Positions 22,815 to 35,801 of a stretch of 64,000 bases of DNA are shown here, piece by piece. Within the stretch, counting starts at the first letter, position 1, and each line of letters opens with the position of its first letter. The stretch lies in contig OZ059897.1 of NCBI GenBank assembly GCA_964057225.1, positions 4,526,001-4,590,000 of the forward strand, written 5' to 3'. The notes under the pieces were generated by a model. The model did not search any database. It was given only the letters and a program-made list of their open reading frames with translations, and was not told the DNA's origin. The position numbers were made by a program, and so were the translations under genes. Origin of the DNA: Auanema rhodensis. Taxonomy: Eukaryota > Nematoda > Chromadorea > Rhabditida > Rhabditidae.

Positions 22815-25622
22815 TTCCCATGTACACTCAACATTGCTTCCAAAAACATTGTGACAAAAATTTTCCCGAAAAATTTCTAAATAATTTCACGAAAAGTAGG
22901 AGTTTTTAGATTTCTTTTTTCAAGGCAAAGACGATGAACAATGTTATTCAACGAAAAAATTAATTCTTCAGGGTGAAAATCGAGGATATAAGTGTGAACC
23001 TATATCAGTTGATTACTCGGTGCATTTTTAAGCTAGCGCAAATCTGATAACACAGATCAACGCAGCTTAAAAATCCGCATCGAATGCACTATACTACATT
23101 GAGAAACGCTCCATACAAAAATTAGTTATGATCGTTTGAAAAATAATGCATTAGTGTATGTTGAGTTCCCATGTACACTCAACATTGCTTCCAAAAACAT
23201 TGTGACAAAAATTTTCCCGAAAAATTTCTAAATAATTTCACAAAAAGTAGGAGTTTTTAGATTTCTTTTTTCAAGGCAAAGACGATGGACAATGTTATTC
23301 AACGAAAAAATTAATTCTTCAGGGTGAAAATCGAGGATATAAGTGTGAACCTATATCAGTTGATTACTCGGTGCATTTTTAAGCTAGCGCAAATCTGATA
23401 ACACAGATCAACGCAGCTTAAAAATCCGCATCGAATGCACTATACTACATTGAGAAACGCTCCATACAAAAATTAGTTATGATCGTTTGAAAAATAATGC
23501 ATTAGTGTATGTTGAGTTCCCATGTACACTCAACATTGCTTCCAAAAACATTTTGACAAAAATTTTCCCGAAAAATTTCTGAATAATTTCACAAAAAGTA
23601 GATGTTTTTAGATTCTTTTTTTCAAGACGAATACGATGGACAATGTTTTTCAACGAAAAAATCATTTCTTCAGGGTGAAAATCGAGGATATAAGTGTGAA
23701 CATATATCAGTTGATATCTCGGTGCATTTTTAAGCTAACTCAAATCTGATAACACAGATCAACGCAGCTTAAAAATCCGCATCGAATGCACTATACTACA
23801 TTGAGAAACGCTCTATACAAAAATTAGTTATGATCGTTTGAAAAATAATGCATTAGTGTATGCTGAGTTCCCATGTACACTCAACATTGCTTCCAAAAAC
23901 ATTGTGACAAAAATTTTCCCGAAAAATTTCTAAATAATTTCACGAAAAGTAGGAGTTTTTAGATTTCTTTTTTCAAGGCAAAGACGATGGACAATGTTAT
24001 TCAACGAAAAAATTAATTCTTCAGGGTGAAAATCGAGGATATAAGTGTGAACCTATATCAGTTGATTACTCGGTGCATTGTTAAGCTAGCGCAAATCTGA
24101 TAACACAGATCAACGCAGCTTAAAAATCCGCATCGAATGCACTATACTACATTGAGAAACGCTCCATACAAAAATTAGTTATGATCGTTTGAAAAATAAT
24201 GCATTAGTGTATGCTGAGTTCCCATGTACACTCAACATTGCTTCCAAAAACATTGTGACAAAAATTTTCCCGAAAAATTTCTAAATAATTTCACAAAAAG
24301 TAGGAGTTTTTAGATTTCTTTTTTCAAGGCAAAGACGATGGACAATGTTATTCAACGAAAAAATTAATTCTTCAGGGTGAAAATCGAGGATATAAGTGTG
24401 AACCTATATCAGTTGATTACTCGGTGCATTTTTAAGCTAGCGCAAATCTGATAACACAGATCAACGCAGCTTAAAAATCCGCATCGAATGCACTATACTA
24501 CATTGAGAAACGCTCCATACAAAAATTAGTTATGATCGTTTGAAAAATAATGCATTAGTGTATGTTGAGTTCCCATGTACACTCAACATTGCTTCCAAAA
24601 ACATTGTGACAAAAATTTTCCCGAAAAATTTCTAAATAATTTCACAAAAAGTAGGAGTTTTTAGATTTCTTTTTTCAAGGCAAAGACGATGGACAATGTT
24701 ATTCAACGAAAAAATTAATTCTTCAGGGTGAAAATCGAGGATATAAGTGTGAACATATATCAGTTGATATCTCGGTGCATTTTCAAGCTAACTCAAATCT
24801 GATAACACAGATCGACGCAGCTTAAAAATCCGCATCGAATGCACTATACTACATTGAGAAACGCTCTATACAAAAATTAGTTATGATCGTTTGAAAAATA
24901 ATGCATTAGTGTATGTTGAGTTCCCATGTACACTCAACATTGCTTCCAAAAACATTGTGACAAAAATTTTCCCGAAAAATTTCTAAATAATTTCACAAAA
25001 AGTAGGAGTTTTTAGATTTCTTTTTTCAAGGCAAAGACGATGGACAATGTTATTCAACGAAAAAATTAATTCTTCAGGGTGAAAATCGAGGATATAAGTG
25101 TGAACCTATATCAGTTGATTACTCGGTGCATTTTTAAGCTAGCGCAAATCTGATAACACAGATCGACGCAGCTTAAAAATCCGCATCGAATGCACTATAC
25201 TACATTGAGAAACGCTCTATACAAAAATTAGTTATGATCGTTCGAAAAATAATGCATTAGTGTATGCTGAGTTCCCATGTACACTCAACATTGCTTCCAA
25301 AAACATTGTGACAAAAATTTTCCCGAAAAATTTCTTAATAATTTCACAAAAAGTAGGAGTTTTTAGATTTCTTTTTTCAAGGCAAAGACGATGGACAATG
25401 TTATTCAACGAAAAAATTAATTCTTCAGGGTTAAAATCGAGGATATAAGTGTGAACCTATATCAGTTGATTACTCGGTGCATTTTTAAGCTAGCGCAAAT
25501 CTGATAACACAGATCGACGCAGCTTAAAAATCCGCATCGAATGCACTATATTACAATGAGAGACGCTCTATACAAAAATTAGTTATGATCGTTTGAAAAA
25601 TAATGCATTAGTGTATGCTGAG
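22815..25622. repeat. Monomers 66-73: A-rich stretch
   Basis: In order: A(G77), A, B, A(G77), A, A-to-B' chimera, A, A. Monomer 72 ends with ATCGTTCGAAAAA. Monomer 73 carries the linked variants TTTCTTAATAA and GGGTTAAAATCG, which remove stops and open a spurious 62-codon plus-strand frame. The same pair recurs in monomers 96-97 at 33345-34046, so the 702-bp pair has been duplicated at a distance of 24 monomers. Confidence 0.75.
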
Positions 25623-27728
25623 TTCCCATGTACACTCAACATTGCTTCCAAAAACATTGTGACAAAAATTTTCCCGAAAAATTTCTAAATAATTTCACAA
25701 AAAGTAGATGTTTTTAGATTCCTTTTTTCAAGACGAATACGATGGACAATGTTTTTCAACGAAAAAATCATTTCTTCAGGGTGAAAATCGAGGATATAAG
25801 TGTGAACATATATCAGTTGATATCTCGGTGCATTTTCAAGCTAACTCAAATCTGATAACACAGATCGACGCAGCTTAAAAATCCGCATCGAATGCACTAT
25901 ACTACATTGAGAAACGCTCTATACAAAAATTAGTTATGATCGTTTGAAAAATAATGCATTAGTGTATGCTGAATTCCCATGTACACTCAACATTGCTTCC
26001 AAAAACATTGTGACAAAAATTTTCCCGAAAAATTTCTAAATAATTTCACGAAAAGTAGGAGTTTTTAGATTTCTTTTTTCAAGGCAAAGACGATGGACAA
26101 TGTTATTCAACGAAAAAATTAATTCTTCAGGGTGAAAATCGAGGATATAAGTGTGAACCTATATCAGTTGATTACTCGGTGCATTTTTAAGCTAGCGCAA
26201 ATCTGATAACACAGATCAACGCAGCTTAAAAATCCGCATCGAATGCACTATACTACATTGAGAAACGCTCCATACAAAAATTAGTTATGATCGTTTGAAA
26301 AATAATGCATTAGTGTATGTTGAGTTCCCATGTACACTCAACATTGCTTCCAAAAACATTGTGACAAAAATTTTCCCGAAAAATTTCTAAATAATTTCAC
26401 AAAAAGTAGGAGTTTTTAGATTTCTTTTTTCAAGGCAAAGACGATGGACAATGTTATTCAACGAAAAAATTAATTCTTCAGGGTGAAAATCGAGGATATA
26501 AGTGTGAACCTATATCAGTTGATTACTCGGTGCATTTTTAAGCTAGCGCAAATCTGATAACACAGATCAACGCAGCTTAAAAATCCGCATCGAATGCACT
26601 ATACTACATTGAGAAACGCTCCATACAAAAATTAGTTATGATCGTTTGAAAAATAATGCATTAGTGTATGTTGAGTTCCCATGTACACTCAACATTGCTT
26701 CCAAAAACATTTTGACAAAAATTTTCCCGAAAAATTTCTGAATAATTTCACAAAAAGTAGATGTTTTTAGATTCTTTTTTTCAAGACGAATACGATGGAC
26801 AATGTTTTTCAACGAAAAAATCATTTCTTCAGGGTGAAAATCGAGGATATAAGTGTGAACATATATCAGTTGATATCTCGGTGCATTTTTAAGCTAACTC
26901 AAATCTGATAACACAGATCGACGCAGCTTAAAAATCCGCATCGAATGCACTATACTACATTGAGAAACGCTCTATACAAAAATTAGTTATGATCGTTTGA
27001 AAAATAATGCATTAGTGTATGCTGAGTTCCCATGTACACTCAACATTGCTTCCAAAAACATTGTGACAAAAATTTTCCCGAAAAATTTCTAAATAATTTC
27101 ACAAAAAGTAGATGTTTTTAGATTCCTTTTTTCAAGACGAATACGATGGACAATGTTTTTCAACGAAAAAATCATTTCTTCAGGGTGAAAATCGAGGATA
27201 TAAGTGTGAACATATATCAGTTGATATCTCGGTGCATTTTCAAGCTAACTCAAATCTGATAACACAGATCGACGCAGCTTAAAAATCCGCATCGAATGCA
27301 CTATACTACATTGAGAAACGCTCTATACAAAAATTAGTTATGATCGTTTGAAAAATAATGCATTAGTGTATGCTGAGTTCCCATGTACACTCAACATTGC
27401 TTCCAAAAACATTGTGACAAAAATTTTCCCGAAAAATTTCTAAATAATTTCACGAAAAGTAGGAGTTTTTAGATTTCTTTTTTCAAGGCAAAGACGATGG
27501 ACAATGTTATTCAACGAAAAAATTAATTCTTCAGGGTGAAAATCGAGGATATAAGTGTGAACCTATATCAGTTGATTACTCGGTGCATTTTTAAGCTAGC
27601 GCAAATCTGATAACACAGATCAACGCAGCTTAAAAATCCGCATCGAATGCACTATACTACATTGAGAAACGCTCCATACAAAAATTAGTTATGATCGTTT
27701 GAAAAATAATGCATTAGTGTATGCTGAG
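25623..27728. repeat. Six-monomer segment, copy 1 (monomers 74-79)
   Basis: The order B'-A(G77)-A-B-B'-A(G77) with the rare junction GCTGAATTCCC before monomer 75 matches monomers 87-92 at 30186-32291, 4563 bp (13 monomers) downstream. Confidence 0.75.
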
Positions 27729-30185
27729 TTCCCATGTACACTCAACATTGCTTCCAAAAACATTGTGACAAAAATTTTCCCGAAAAATTTCTAAATAATT
27801 TCACAAAAAGTAGGAGTTTTTAGATTTCTTTTTTCAAGGCAAAGACGATGGACAATGTTATTCAACGAAAAAATTAATTCTTCAGGGTGAAAATCGAGGA
27901 TATAAGTGTGAACATATATCAGTTGATATCTCGGTGCATTTTCAAGCTAACTCAAATCTGATAACACAGATCGACGCAGCTTAAAAATCCGCATCGAATG
28001 CACTATACTACATTGAGAAACGCTCCATACAAAAATTAGTTATGATCGTTTGAAAAATAATGCATTAGTGTATGTTGAGTTCCCATGTACACTCAACATT
28101 GCTTCCAAAAACATTGTGACAAAAATTTTCCCGAAAAATTTCTAAATAATTTCACAAAAAGTAGGAGTTTTTAGATTTCTTTTTTCAAGGCAAAGACGAT
28201 GGACAATGTTATTCAACGAAAAAATTAATTCTTCAGGGTGAAAATCGAGGATATAAGTGTGAACATATATCAGTTGATATCTCGGTGCATTTTCAAGCTA
28301 ACTCAAATCTGATAACACAGATCGACGCAGCTTAAAAATCCGCATCGAATGCACTATACTACATTGAGAAACGCTCCATACAAAAATTAGTTATGATCGT
28401 TTGAAAAATAATGCATTAGTGTATGCTGAGTTCCCATGTACACTCAACATTGCTTCCAAAAACATTGTGACAAAAATTTTCCCGAAAAATTTCTAAATAA
28501 TTTCACGAAAAGTAGGAGTTTTTAGATTTCTTTTTTCAAGGCAAAGACGATGGACAATGTTATTCAACGAAAAAATTAATTCTTCAGGGTGAAAATCGAG
28601 GATATAAGTGTGAACCTATATCAGTTGATTACTCGGTGCATTTTTAAGCTAGCGCAAATCTGATAACACAGATCAACGCAGCTTAAAAATCCGCATCGAA
28701 TGCACTATACTACATTGAGAAACGCTCCATACAAAAATTAGTTATGATCGTTTGAAAAATAATGCATTAGTGTATGCTGAGTTCCCATGTACACTCAACA
28801 TTGCTTCCAAAAACATTGTGACAAAAATTTTCCCGAAAAATTTCTAAATAATTTCACAAAAAGTAGGAGTTTTTAGATTTTTTTTTTCAAGGCAAAGACG
28901 ATGGACAACGTTATTCAACGAAAAAATTAATTCTTCAGGGTGAAAATCGAGGATATAAGTGTGAACCTATATCAGTTGATTACTCGGTGCATTTTTAAGC
29001 TAGCGCAAATCTGATAACACAGATCAACGCAGCTTAAAAATCCGCATCGAATGCACTATACTACATTGAGAAACGCTCCATACAAAAATTAGTTATGATC
29101 GTTTGAAAAATAATGCATTAGTGTATGCTGAGTTCCCATGTACACTCAACATTGCTTCCAAAAACATTGTGACAAAAATTTTCCCGAAAAATTTCTAAAT
29201 AATTTCACAAAAAGTAGGAGTTTTTAGATTTCTTTTTTCAAGGCAAAGACGATGGACAATGTTATTCAACGAAAAAATTAATTCTTCAGGGTGAAAATCG
29301 AGGATATAAGTGTGAACCTATATCAGTTGATTACTCGGTGCATTTTTAAGCTAGCGCAAATCTGATAACACAGATCAACGCAGCTTAAAAATCCGCATCG
29401 AATGCACTATACTACATTGAGAAACGCTCCATACAAAAATTAGTTATGATCGTTTGAAAAATAATGCATTAGTGTATGTTGAGTTCCCATGTACACTCAA
29501 CATTGCTTCCAAAAACATTGTGACAAAAATTTTCCCGAAAAATTTCTAAATAATTTCACAAAAAGTAGGAGTTTTTAGATTTCTTTTTTCAAGGCAAAGA
29601 CGATGGACAATGTTATTCAACGAAAAAATTAATTCTTCAGGGTGAAAATCGAGGATATAAGTGTGAACATATATCAGTTGATATCTCGGTGCATTTTCAA
29701 GCTAACTCAAATCTGATAACACAGATCGACGCAGCTTAAAAATCCGCATCGAATGCACTATACTACATTGAGAAACGCTCTATACAAAAATTAGTTATGA
29801 TCGTTTGAAAAATAATGCATTAGTGTATGCTGAGTTCCCATGTACACTCAACATTGCTTCCAAAAACATTGTGACAAAAATTTTCCCGAAAAATTTCTAA
29901 ATAATTTCACAAAAAGTAGATGTTTTTAGATTCCTTTTTTCAAGACGAATACGATGGACAATGTTTTTCAACGAAAAAATCATTTCTTCAGGGTGAAAAT
30001 CGAGGATATAAGTGTGAACATATATCAGTTGATATCTCGGTGCATTTTCAAGCTAACTCAAATCTGATAACACAGATCGACGCAGCTTAAAAATTCGCAT
30101 CGAATGCACTATACTACATTGAGAAACGCTCTATACAAAAATTAGTTATGATCGTTTGAAAAATAATGCATTAGTGTATGCTGAA
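27729..30185. repeat. Monomers 80-86, including three A-to-B' chimeras
   Basis: In order: A-to-B' (80), A-to-B' (81), A(G77), A(T-run, CAACGTT), A, A-to-B' (85), B'. The chimeras are A through 149 and B' from 186 on, so the exchange lies in or beside the invariant 151-185 block. Monomers 82-85 (28431-29834) recur as monomers 92-95 (31941-33344), 3510 bp away. Confidence 0.75.
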
Positions 30186-32291
30186 TTCCCATGTACACTC
30201 AACATTGCTTCCAAAAACATTGTGACAAAAATTTTCCCGAAAAATTTCTAAATAATTTCACAAAAATTAGATGTTTTTAGATTCCTTTTTTCAAGACGAA
30301 TACGATGGACAATGTTTTTCAACGAAAAAATCATTTCTTCAGGGTGAAAATCGAGGATATAAGTGTGAACATATATCAGTTGATATCTCGGTGCATTTTC
30401 AAGCTAACTCAAATCTGATAACACAGATCGACGCAGCTTAAAAATCCGCATCGAATGCACTATACTACATTGAGAAACGCTCTATACAAAAATTAGTTAT
30501 GATCGTTTGAAAAATAATGCATTAGTGTATGCTGAATTCCCATGTACACTCAACATTGCTTCCAAAAACATTGTGACAAAAATTTTCCCGAAAAATTTCT
30601 AAATAATTTCACGAAAAGTAGGAGTTTTTAGATTTCTTTTTTCAAGGCAAAGACGATGGACAATGTTATTCAACGAAAAAATTAATTCTTCAGGGTGAAA
30701 ATCGAGGATATAAGTGTGAACCTATATCAGTTGATTACTCGGTGCATTTTTAAGCTAGCGCAAATCTGATAACACAGATCAACGCAGCTTAAAAATCCGC
30801 ATCGAATGCACTATACTACATTGAGAAACGCTCCATACAAAAATTAGTTATGATCGTTTGAAAAATAATGCATTAGTGTATGTTGAGTTCCCATGTACAC
30901 TCAACATTGCTTCCAAAAACATTGTGACAAAAATTTTCCCGAAAAATTTCTAAATAATTTCACAAAAAGTAGGAGTTTTTAGATTTCTTTTTTCAAGGCA
31001 AAGACGATGGACAATGTTATTCAACGAAAAAATTAATTCTTCAGGGTGAAAATCGAGGATATAAGTGTGAACCTATATCAGTTGATTACTCGGTGCATTT
31101 TTAAGCTAGCGCAAATCTGATAACACAGATCAACGCAGCTTAAAAATCCGCATCGAATGCACTATACTACATTGAGAAACGCTCCATACAAAAATTAGTT
31201 ATGATCGTTTGAAAAATAATGCATTAGTGTATGTTGAGTTCCCATGTACACTCAACATTGCTTCCAAAAACATTTTGACAAAAATTTTCCCGAAAAATTT
31301 CTGAATAATTTCACAAAAAGTAGATGTTTTTAGATTCTTTTTTTCAAGACGAATACGATGGACAATGTTTTTCAACGAAAAAATCATTTCTTCAGGGTGA
31401 AAATCGAGGATATAAGTGTGAACATATATCAGTTGATATCTCGGTGCATTTTTAAGCTAACTCAAATCTGATAACACAGATCGACGCAGCTTAAAAATCC
31501 GCATCGAATGCACTATACTACATTGAGAAACGCTCTATACAAAAATTAGTTATGATCGTTTGAAAAATAATGCATTAGTGTATGCTGAGTTCCCATGTAC
31601 ACTCAACATTGCTTCCAAAAACATTGTGACAAAAATTTTCCCGAAAAATTTCTAAATAATTTCACAAAAAGTAGATGTTTTTAGATTCCTTTTTTCAAGA
31701 CGAATACGATGGACAATGTTTTTCAACGAAAAAATCATTTCTTCAGGGTGAAAATCGAGGATATAAGTGTGAACATATATCAGTTGATATCTCGGTGCAT
31801 TTTCAAGCTAACTCAAATCTGATAACACAGATCGACGCAGCTTAAAAATCCGCATCGAATGCACTATACTACATTGAGAAACGCTCTATACAAAAATTAG
31901 TTATGATCGTTTGAAAAATAATGCATTAGTGTATGCTGAGTTCCCATGTACACTCAACATTGCTTCCAAAAACATTGTGACAAAAATTTTCCCGAAAAAT
32001 TTCTAAATAATTTCACGAAAAGTAGGAGTTTTTAGATTTCTTTTTTCAAGGCAAAGACGATGGACAATGTTATTCAACGAAAAAATTAATTCTTCAGGGT
32101 GAAAATCGAGGATATAAGTGTGAACCTATATCAGTTAATTACTCGGTGCATTTTTAAGCTAGCGCAAATCTGATAACACAGATCAACGCAGCTTAAAAAT
32201 CCGCATCGAATGCACTATACTACATTGAGAAACGCTCCATACAAAAATTAGTTATGATCGTTTGAAAAATAATGCATTAGTGTATGCTGAG
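30186..32291. repeat. Six-monomer segment, copy 2 (monomers 87-92)
   Basis: This is the counterpart of 25623-27728. GCTGAATTCCC occurs at the start of both monomer 87 and monomer 88. Private changes include CAAAAATTAG in monomer 87 and CAGTTAATTAC in monomer 92. Confidence 0.75.
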
Positions 32292-33695
32292 TTCCCATGT
32301 ACACTCAACATTGCTTCCAAAAACATTGTGACAAAAATTTTCCCGAAAAATTTCTAAATAATTTCACAAAAAGTAGGAGTTTTTAGATTTTTTTTTTCAA
32401 GGCAAAGACGATGGACAACGTTATTCAACGAAAAAATTAATTCTTCAGGGTGAAAATCGAGGATATAAGTGTGAACCTATATCAGTTGATTACTCGGTGC
32501 ATTTTTAAGCTAGCGCAAATCTGATAACACAGATCAACGCAGCTTAAAAATCCGCATCGAATGCACTATACTACATTGAGAAACGCTCCATACAAAAATT
32601 AGTTATGATCGTTTGAAAAATAATGCATTAGTGTATGCTGAGTTCCCATGTACACTCAACATTGCTTCCAAAAACATTGTGACAAAAATTTTCCCGAAAA
32701 ATTTCTAAATAATTTCACAAAAAGTAGGAGTTTTTAGATTTCTTTTTTCAAGGCAAAGACGATGGACAATGTTATTCAACGAAAAAATTAATTCTTCAGG
32801 GTGAAAATCGAGGATATAAGTGTGAACCTATATCAGTTGATTACTCGGTGCATTTTTAAGCTAGCGCAAATCTGATAACACAGATCAACGCAGCTTAAAA
32901 ATCCGCATCGAATGCACTATACTACATTGAGAAACGCTCCATACAAAAATTAGTTATGATCGTTTGAAAAATAATGCATTAGTGTATGTTGAGTTCCCAT
33001 GTACACTCAACATTGCTTCCAAAAACATTGTGACAAAAATTTTCCCGAAAAATTTCTAAATAATTTCACAAAAAGTAGGAGTTTTTAGATTTCTTTTTTC
33101 AAGGCAAAGACGATGGACAATGTTATTCAACGAAAAAATTAATTCTTCAGGGTGAAAATCGAGGATATAAGTGTGAACATATATCAGTTGATATCTCGGT
33201 GCATTTTCAAGCTAACTCAAATCTGATAACACAGATCGACGCAGCTTAAAAATCCGCATCGAATGCACTATACTACATTGAGAAACGCTCTATACAAAAA
33301 TTAGTTATGATCGTTTGAAAAATAATGCATTAGTGTATGTTGAGTTCCCATGTACACTCAACATTGCTTCCAAAAACATTGTGACAAAAATTTTCCCGAA
33401 AAATTTCTAAATAATTTCACAAAAAGTAGGAGTTTTTAGATTTCTTTTTTCAAGGCAAAGACGATGGACAATGTTATTCAACGAAAAAATTAATTCTTCA
33501 GGGTGAAAATCGAGGATATAAGTGTGAACCTATATCAGTTGATTACTCGGTGCATTTTTAAGCTAGCGCAAATCTGATAACACAGATCGACGCAGCTTAA
33601 AAATCCGCATCGAATGCACTATACTACATTGAGAAACGCTCTATACAAAAATTAGTTATGATCGTTCGAAAAATAATGCATTAGTGTATGCTGAG
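32292..33695. repeat. Monomers 93-96
   Basis: In order: A(T-run, CAACGTT), A, A-to-B' chimera, A. Monomers 93-95 copy 83-85. Monomer 96 ends with ATCGTTCGAAAAA, as does monomer 72. Confidence 0.72.
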
Positions 33696-35801
33696 TTCCC
33701 ATGTACACTCAACATTGCTTCCAAAAACATTGTGACAAAAATTTTCCCGAAAAATTTCTTAATAATTTCACAAAAAGTAGGAGTTTTTAGATTTCTTTTT
33801 TCAAGGCAAAGACGATGGACAATGTTATTCAACGAAAAAATTAATTCTTCAGGGTTAAAATCGAGGATATAAGTGTGAACCTATATCAGTTGATTACTCG
33901 GTACATTTTTAAGCTAGCGCAAATCTGATAACACAGATCGACGCAGCTTAAAAATCCGCATCGAATGCACTATACTACATTGAGAAACGCTCTATACAAA
34001 AATTAGTTATGATCGTTTGAAAAATAATGCATTAGTGTATGTTGAGTTCCCATGTACACTCAACATTGCTTCCAAAAACATTTTGACAAAAATTTTCCCG
34101 AAAAATTTCTAAATAATTTCACAAAAAGTAGATGTTTTTAGATTCCTTTTTTCAAGACGAATACGATGGACAATGTTTGTTAACGAAAAAATCATTTCTT
34201 CAGGGTGAAAATCGAGGATATAAGTGTGAACATATATCAGTTGATATCTCGGTGCATTTTTAAGCTAACTCAAATCTGATAACACAGATCGACGCAGCTT
34301 AAAAATCCGCATCGAATGCACTATACTACATTGAGAAACGCTCCATACAAAAATTAGTTATGATCGTTTGAAAAATAATGCATTAGTGTATGTTGAGTTC
34401 CCATGTACACTCAACATTGCTTCCAAAAACATTGTGACAAAAATTTTCCCGAAAAATTTCTAAATAATTTCACGAAAAGTAGGAGTTTTTAGATTTCTTT
34501 TTTCAAGGCAAAGACGATGGACAATGTTATTCAACGAAAAAATTAATTCTTCAGGGTGAAAATCGAGGATATAAGTGTGAACCTATATCAGTTGATTACT
34601 CGGTGCATTTTTAAGCTAGCGCAAATCTGATAACACAGATCAACGCAGCTTAAAAATCCGCATCGAATGCACTATACTACATTGAGAAACGCTCCATACA
34701 AAAATTAGTTATGATCGTTCGAAAAATAATGCATTAGTGTATGCTGAGTTCCCATGTACACTCAACATTGCTTCCAAAAACATTGTGACAAAAATTTTCC
34801 CGAAAAATTTCTTAATAATTTCACAAAAAGTAGGAGTTTTTAGATTTCTTTTTTCAAGGCAAAGACGATGGACAATGTTATTCAACGAAAAAATTAATTC
34901 TTCAGGGTTAAAATCGAGGATATAAGTGTGAACCTATATCAGTTGATTACTCGGTACATTTTTAAGCTAGCGCAAATCTGATAACACAGATCGACGCAGC
35001 TTAAAAATCCGCATCGAATGCACTATACTACATTGAGAAACGCTCTATACAAAAATTAGTTATGATCGTTTGAAAAATAATGCATTAGTGTATGTTGAGT
35101 TCCCATGTACACTCAACATTGCTTCCAAAAACATTTTGACAAAAATTTTCCCGAAAAATTTCTAAATAATTTCACAAAAAGTAGATGTTTTTAGATTCCT
35201 TTTTTCAAGACGAATACGATGGACAATGTTTGTTAACGAAAAAATCATTTCTTCAGGGTGAAAATCGAGGATATAAGTGTGAACATATATCAGTTGATAT
35301 CTCGGTGCATTTTTAAGCTAACTCAAATCTGATAACACAGATCGACGCAGCTTAAAAATCCGCATCGAATGCACTATACTACATTGAGAAACGCTCCATA
35401 CAAAAATTAGTTATGATCGTTTGAAAAATAATGCATTAGTGTATGTTGAGTTCCCATGTACACTCAACATTGCTTCCAAAAACATTGTGACAAAAATTTT
35501 CCCGAAAAATTTCTAAATAATTTCACGAAAAGTAGGAGTTTTTAGATTTCTTTTTTCAAGGCAAAGACGATGGACAATGTTATTCAACGAAAAAATTAAT
35601 TCTTCAGGGTGAAAATCGAGGATATAAGTGTGAACCTATATCAGTTGATTACTCGGTGCATTTTTAAGCTAGCGCAAATCTGATAACACAGATCAACGCA
35701 GCTTAAAAATCCGCATCGAATGCACTATACTACATTGAGAAACGCTCCATACAAAAATTAGTTATGATCGTTTGAAAAATAATGCATTAGTGTATGCTGA
35801 G
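33696..35801. repeat. Tandem 3-mer duplication (monomers 97-99 and 100-102)
   Basis: The units at 33696-34748 and 34749-35801 share the order A(CTTAATA, GGGTTAAAA, GGTACATTTTT)-C(TTTGTTAACG)-A(G77). GGTACATTTTT is found only in these two units, and the C monomers share TTTGTTAACG with monomer 121. The period is 1053 bp. Confidence 0.85.

Noticed and set aside
25260-25448. Plus-strand 62-codon ORFs in monomers 73, 97 and 100 (and a 63-codon one at 41739-41930)
   Set aside because: They are created by the variants CTTAATA and GGGTTAAAA, which remove stops. They are copies of duplicated monomers, not a conserved gene.
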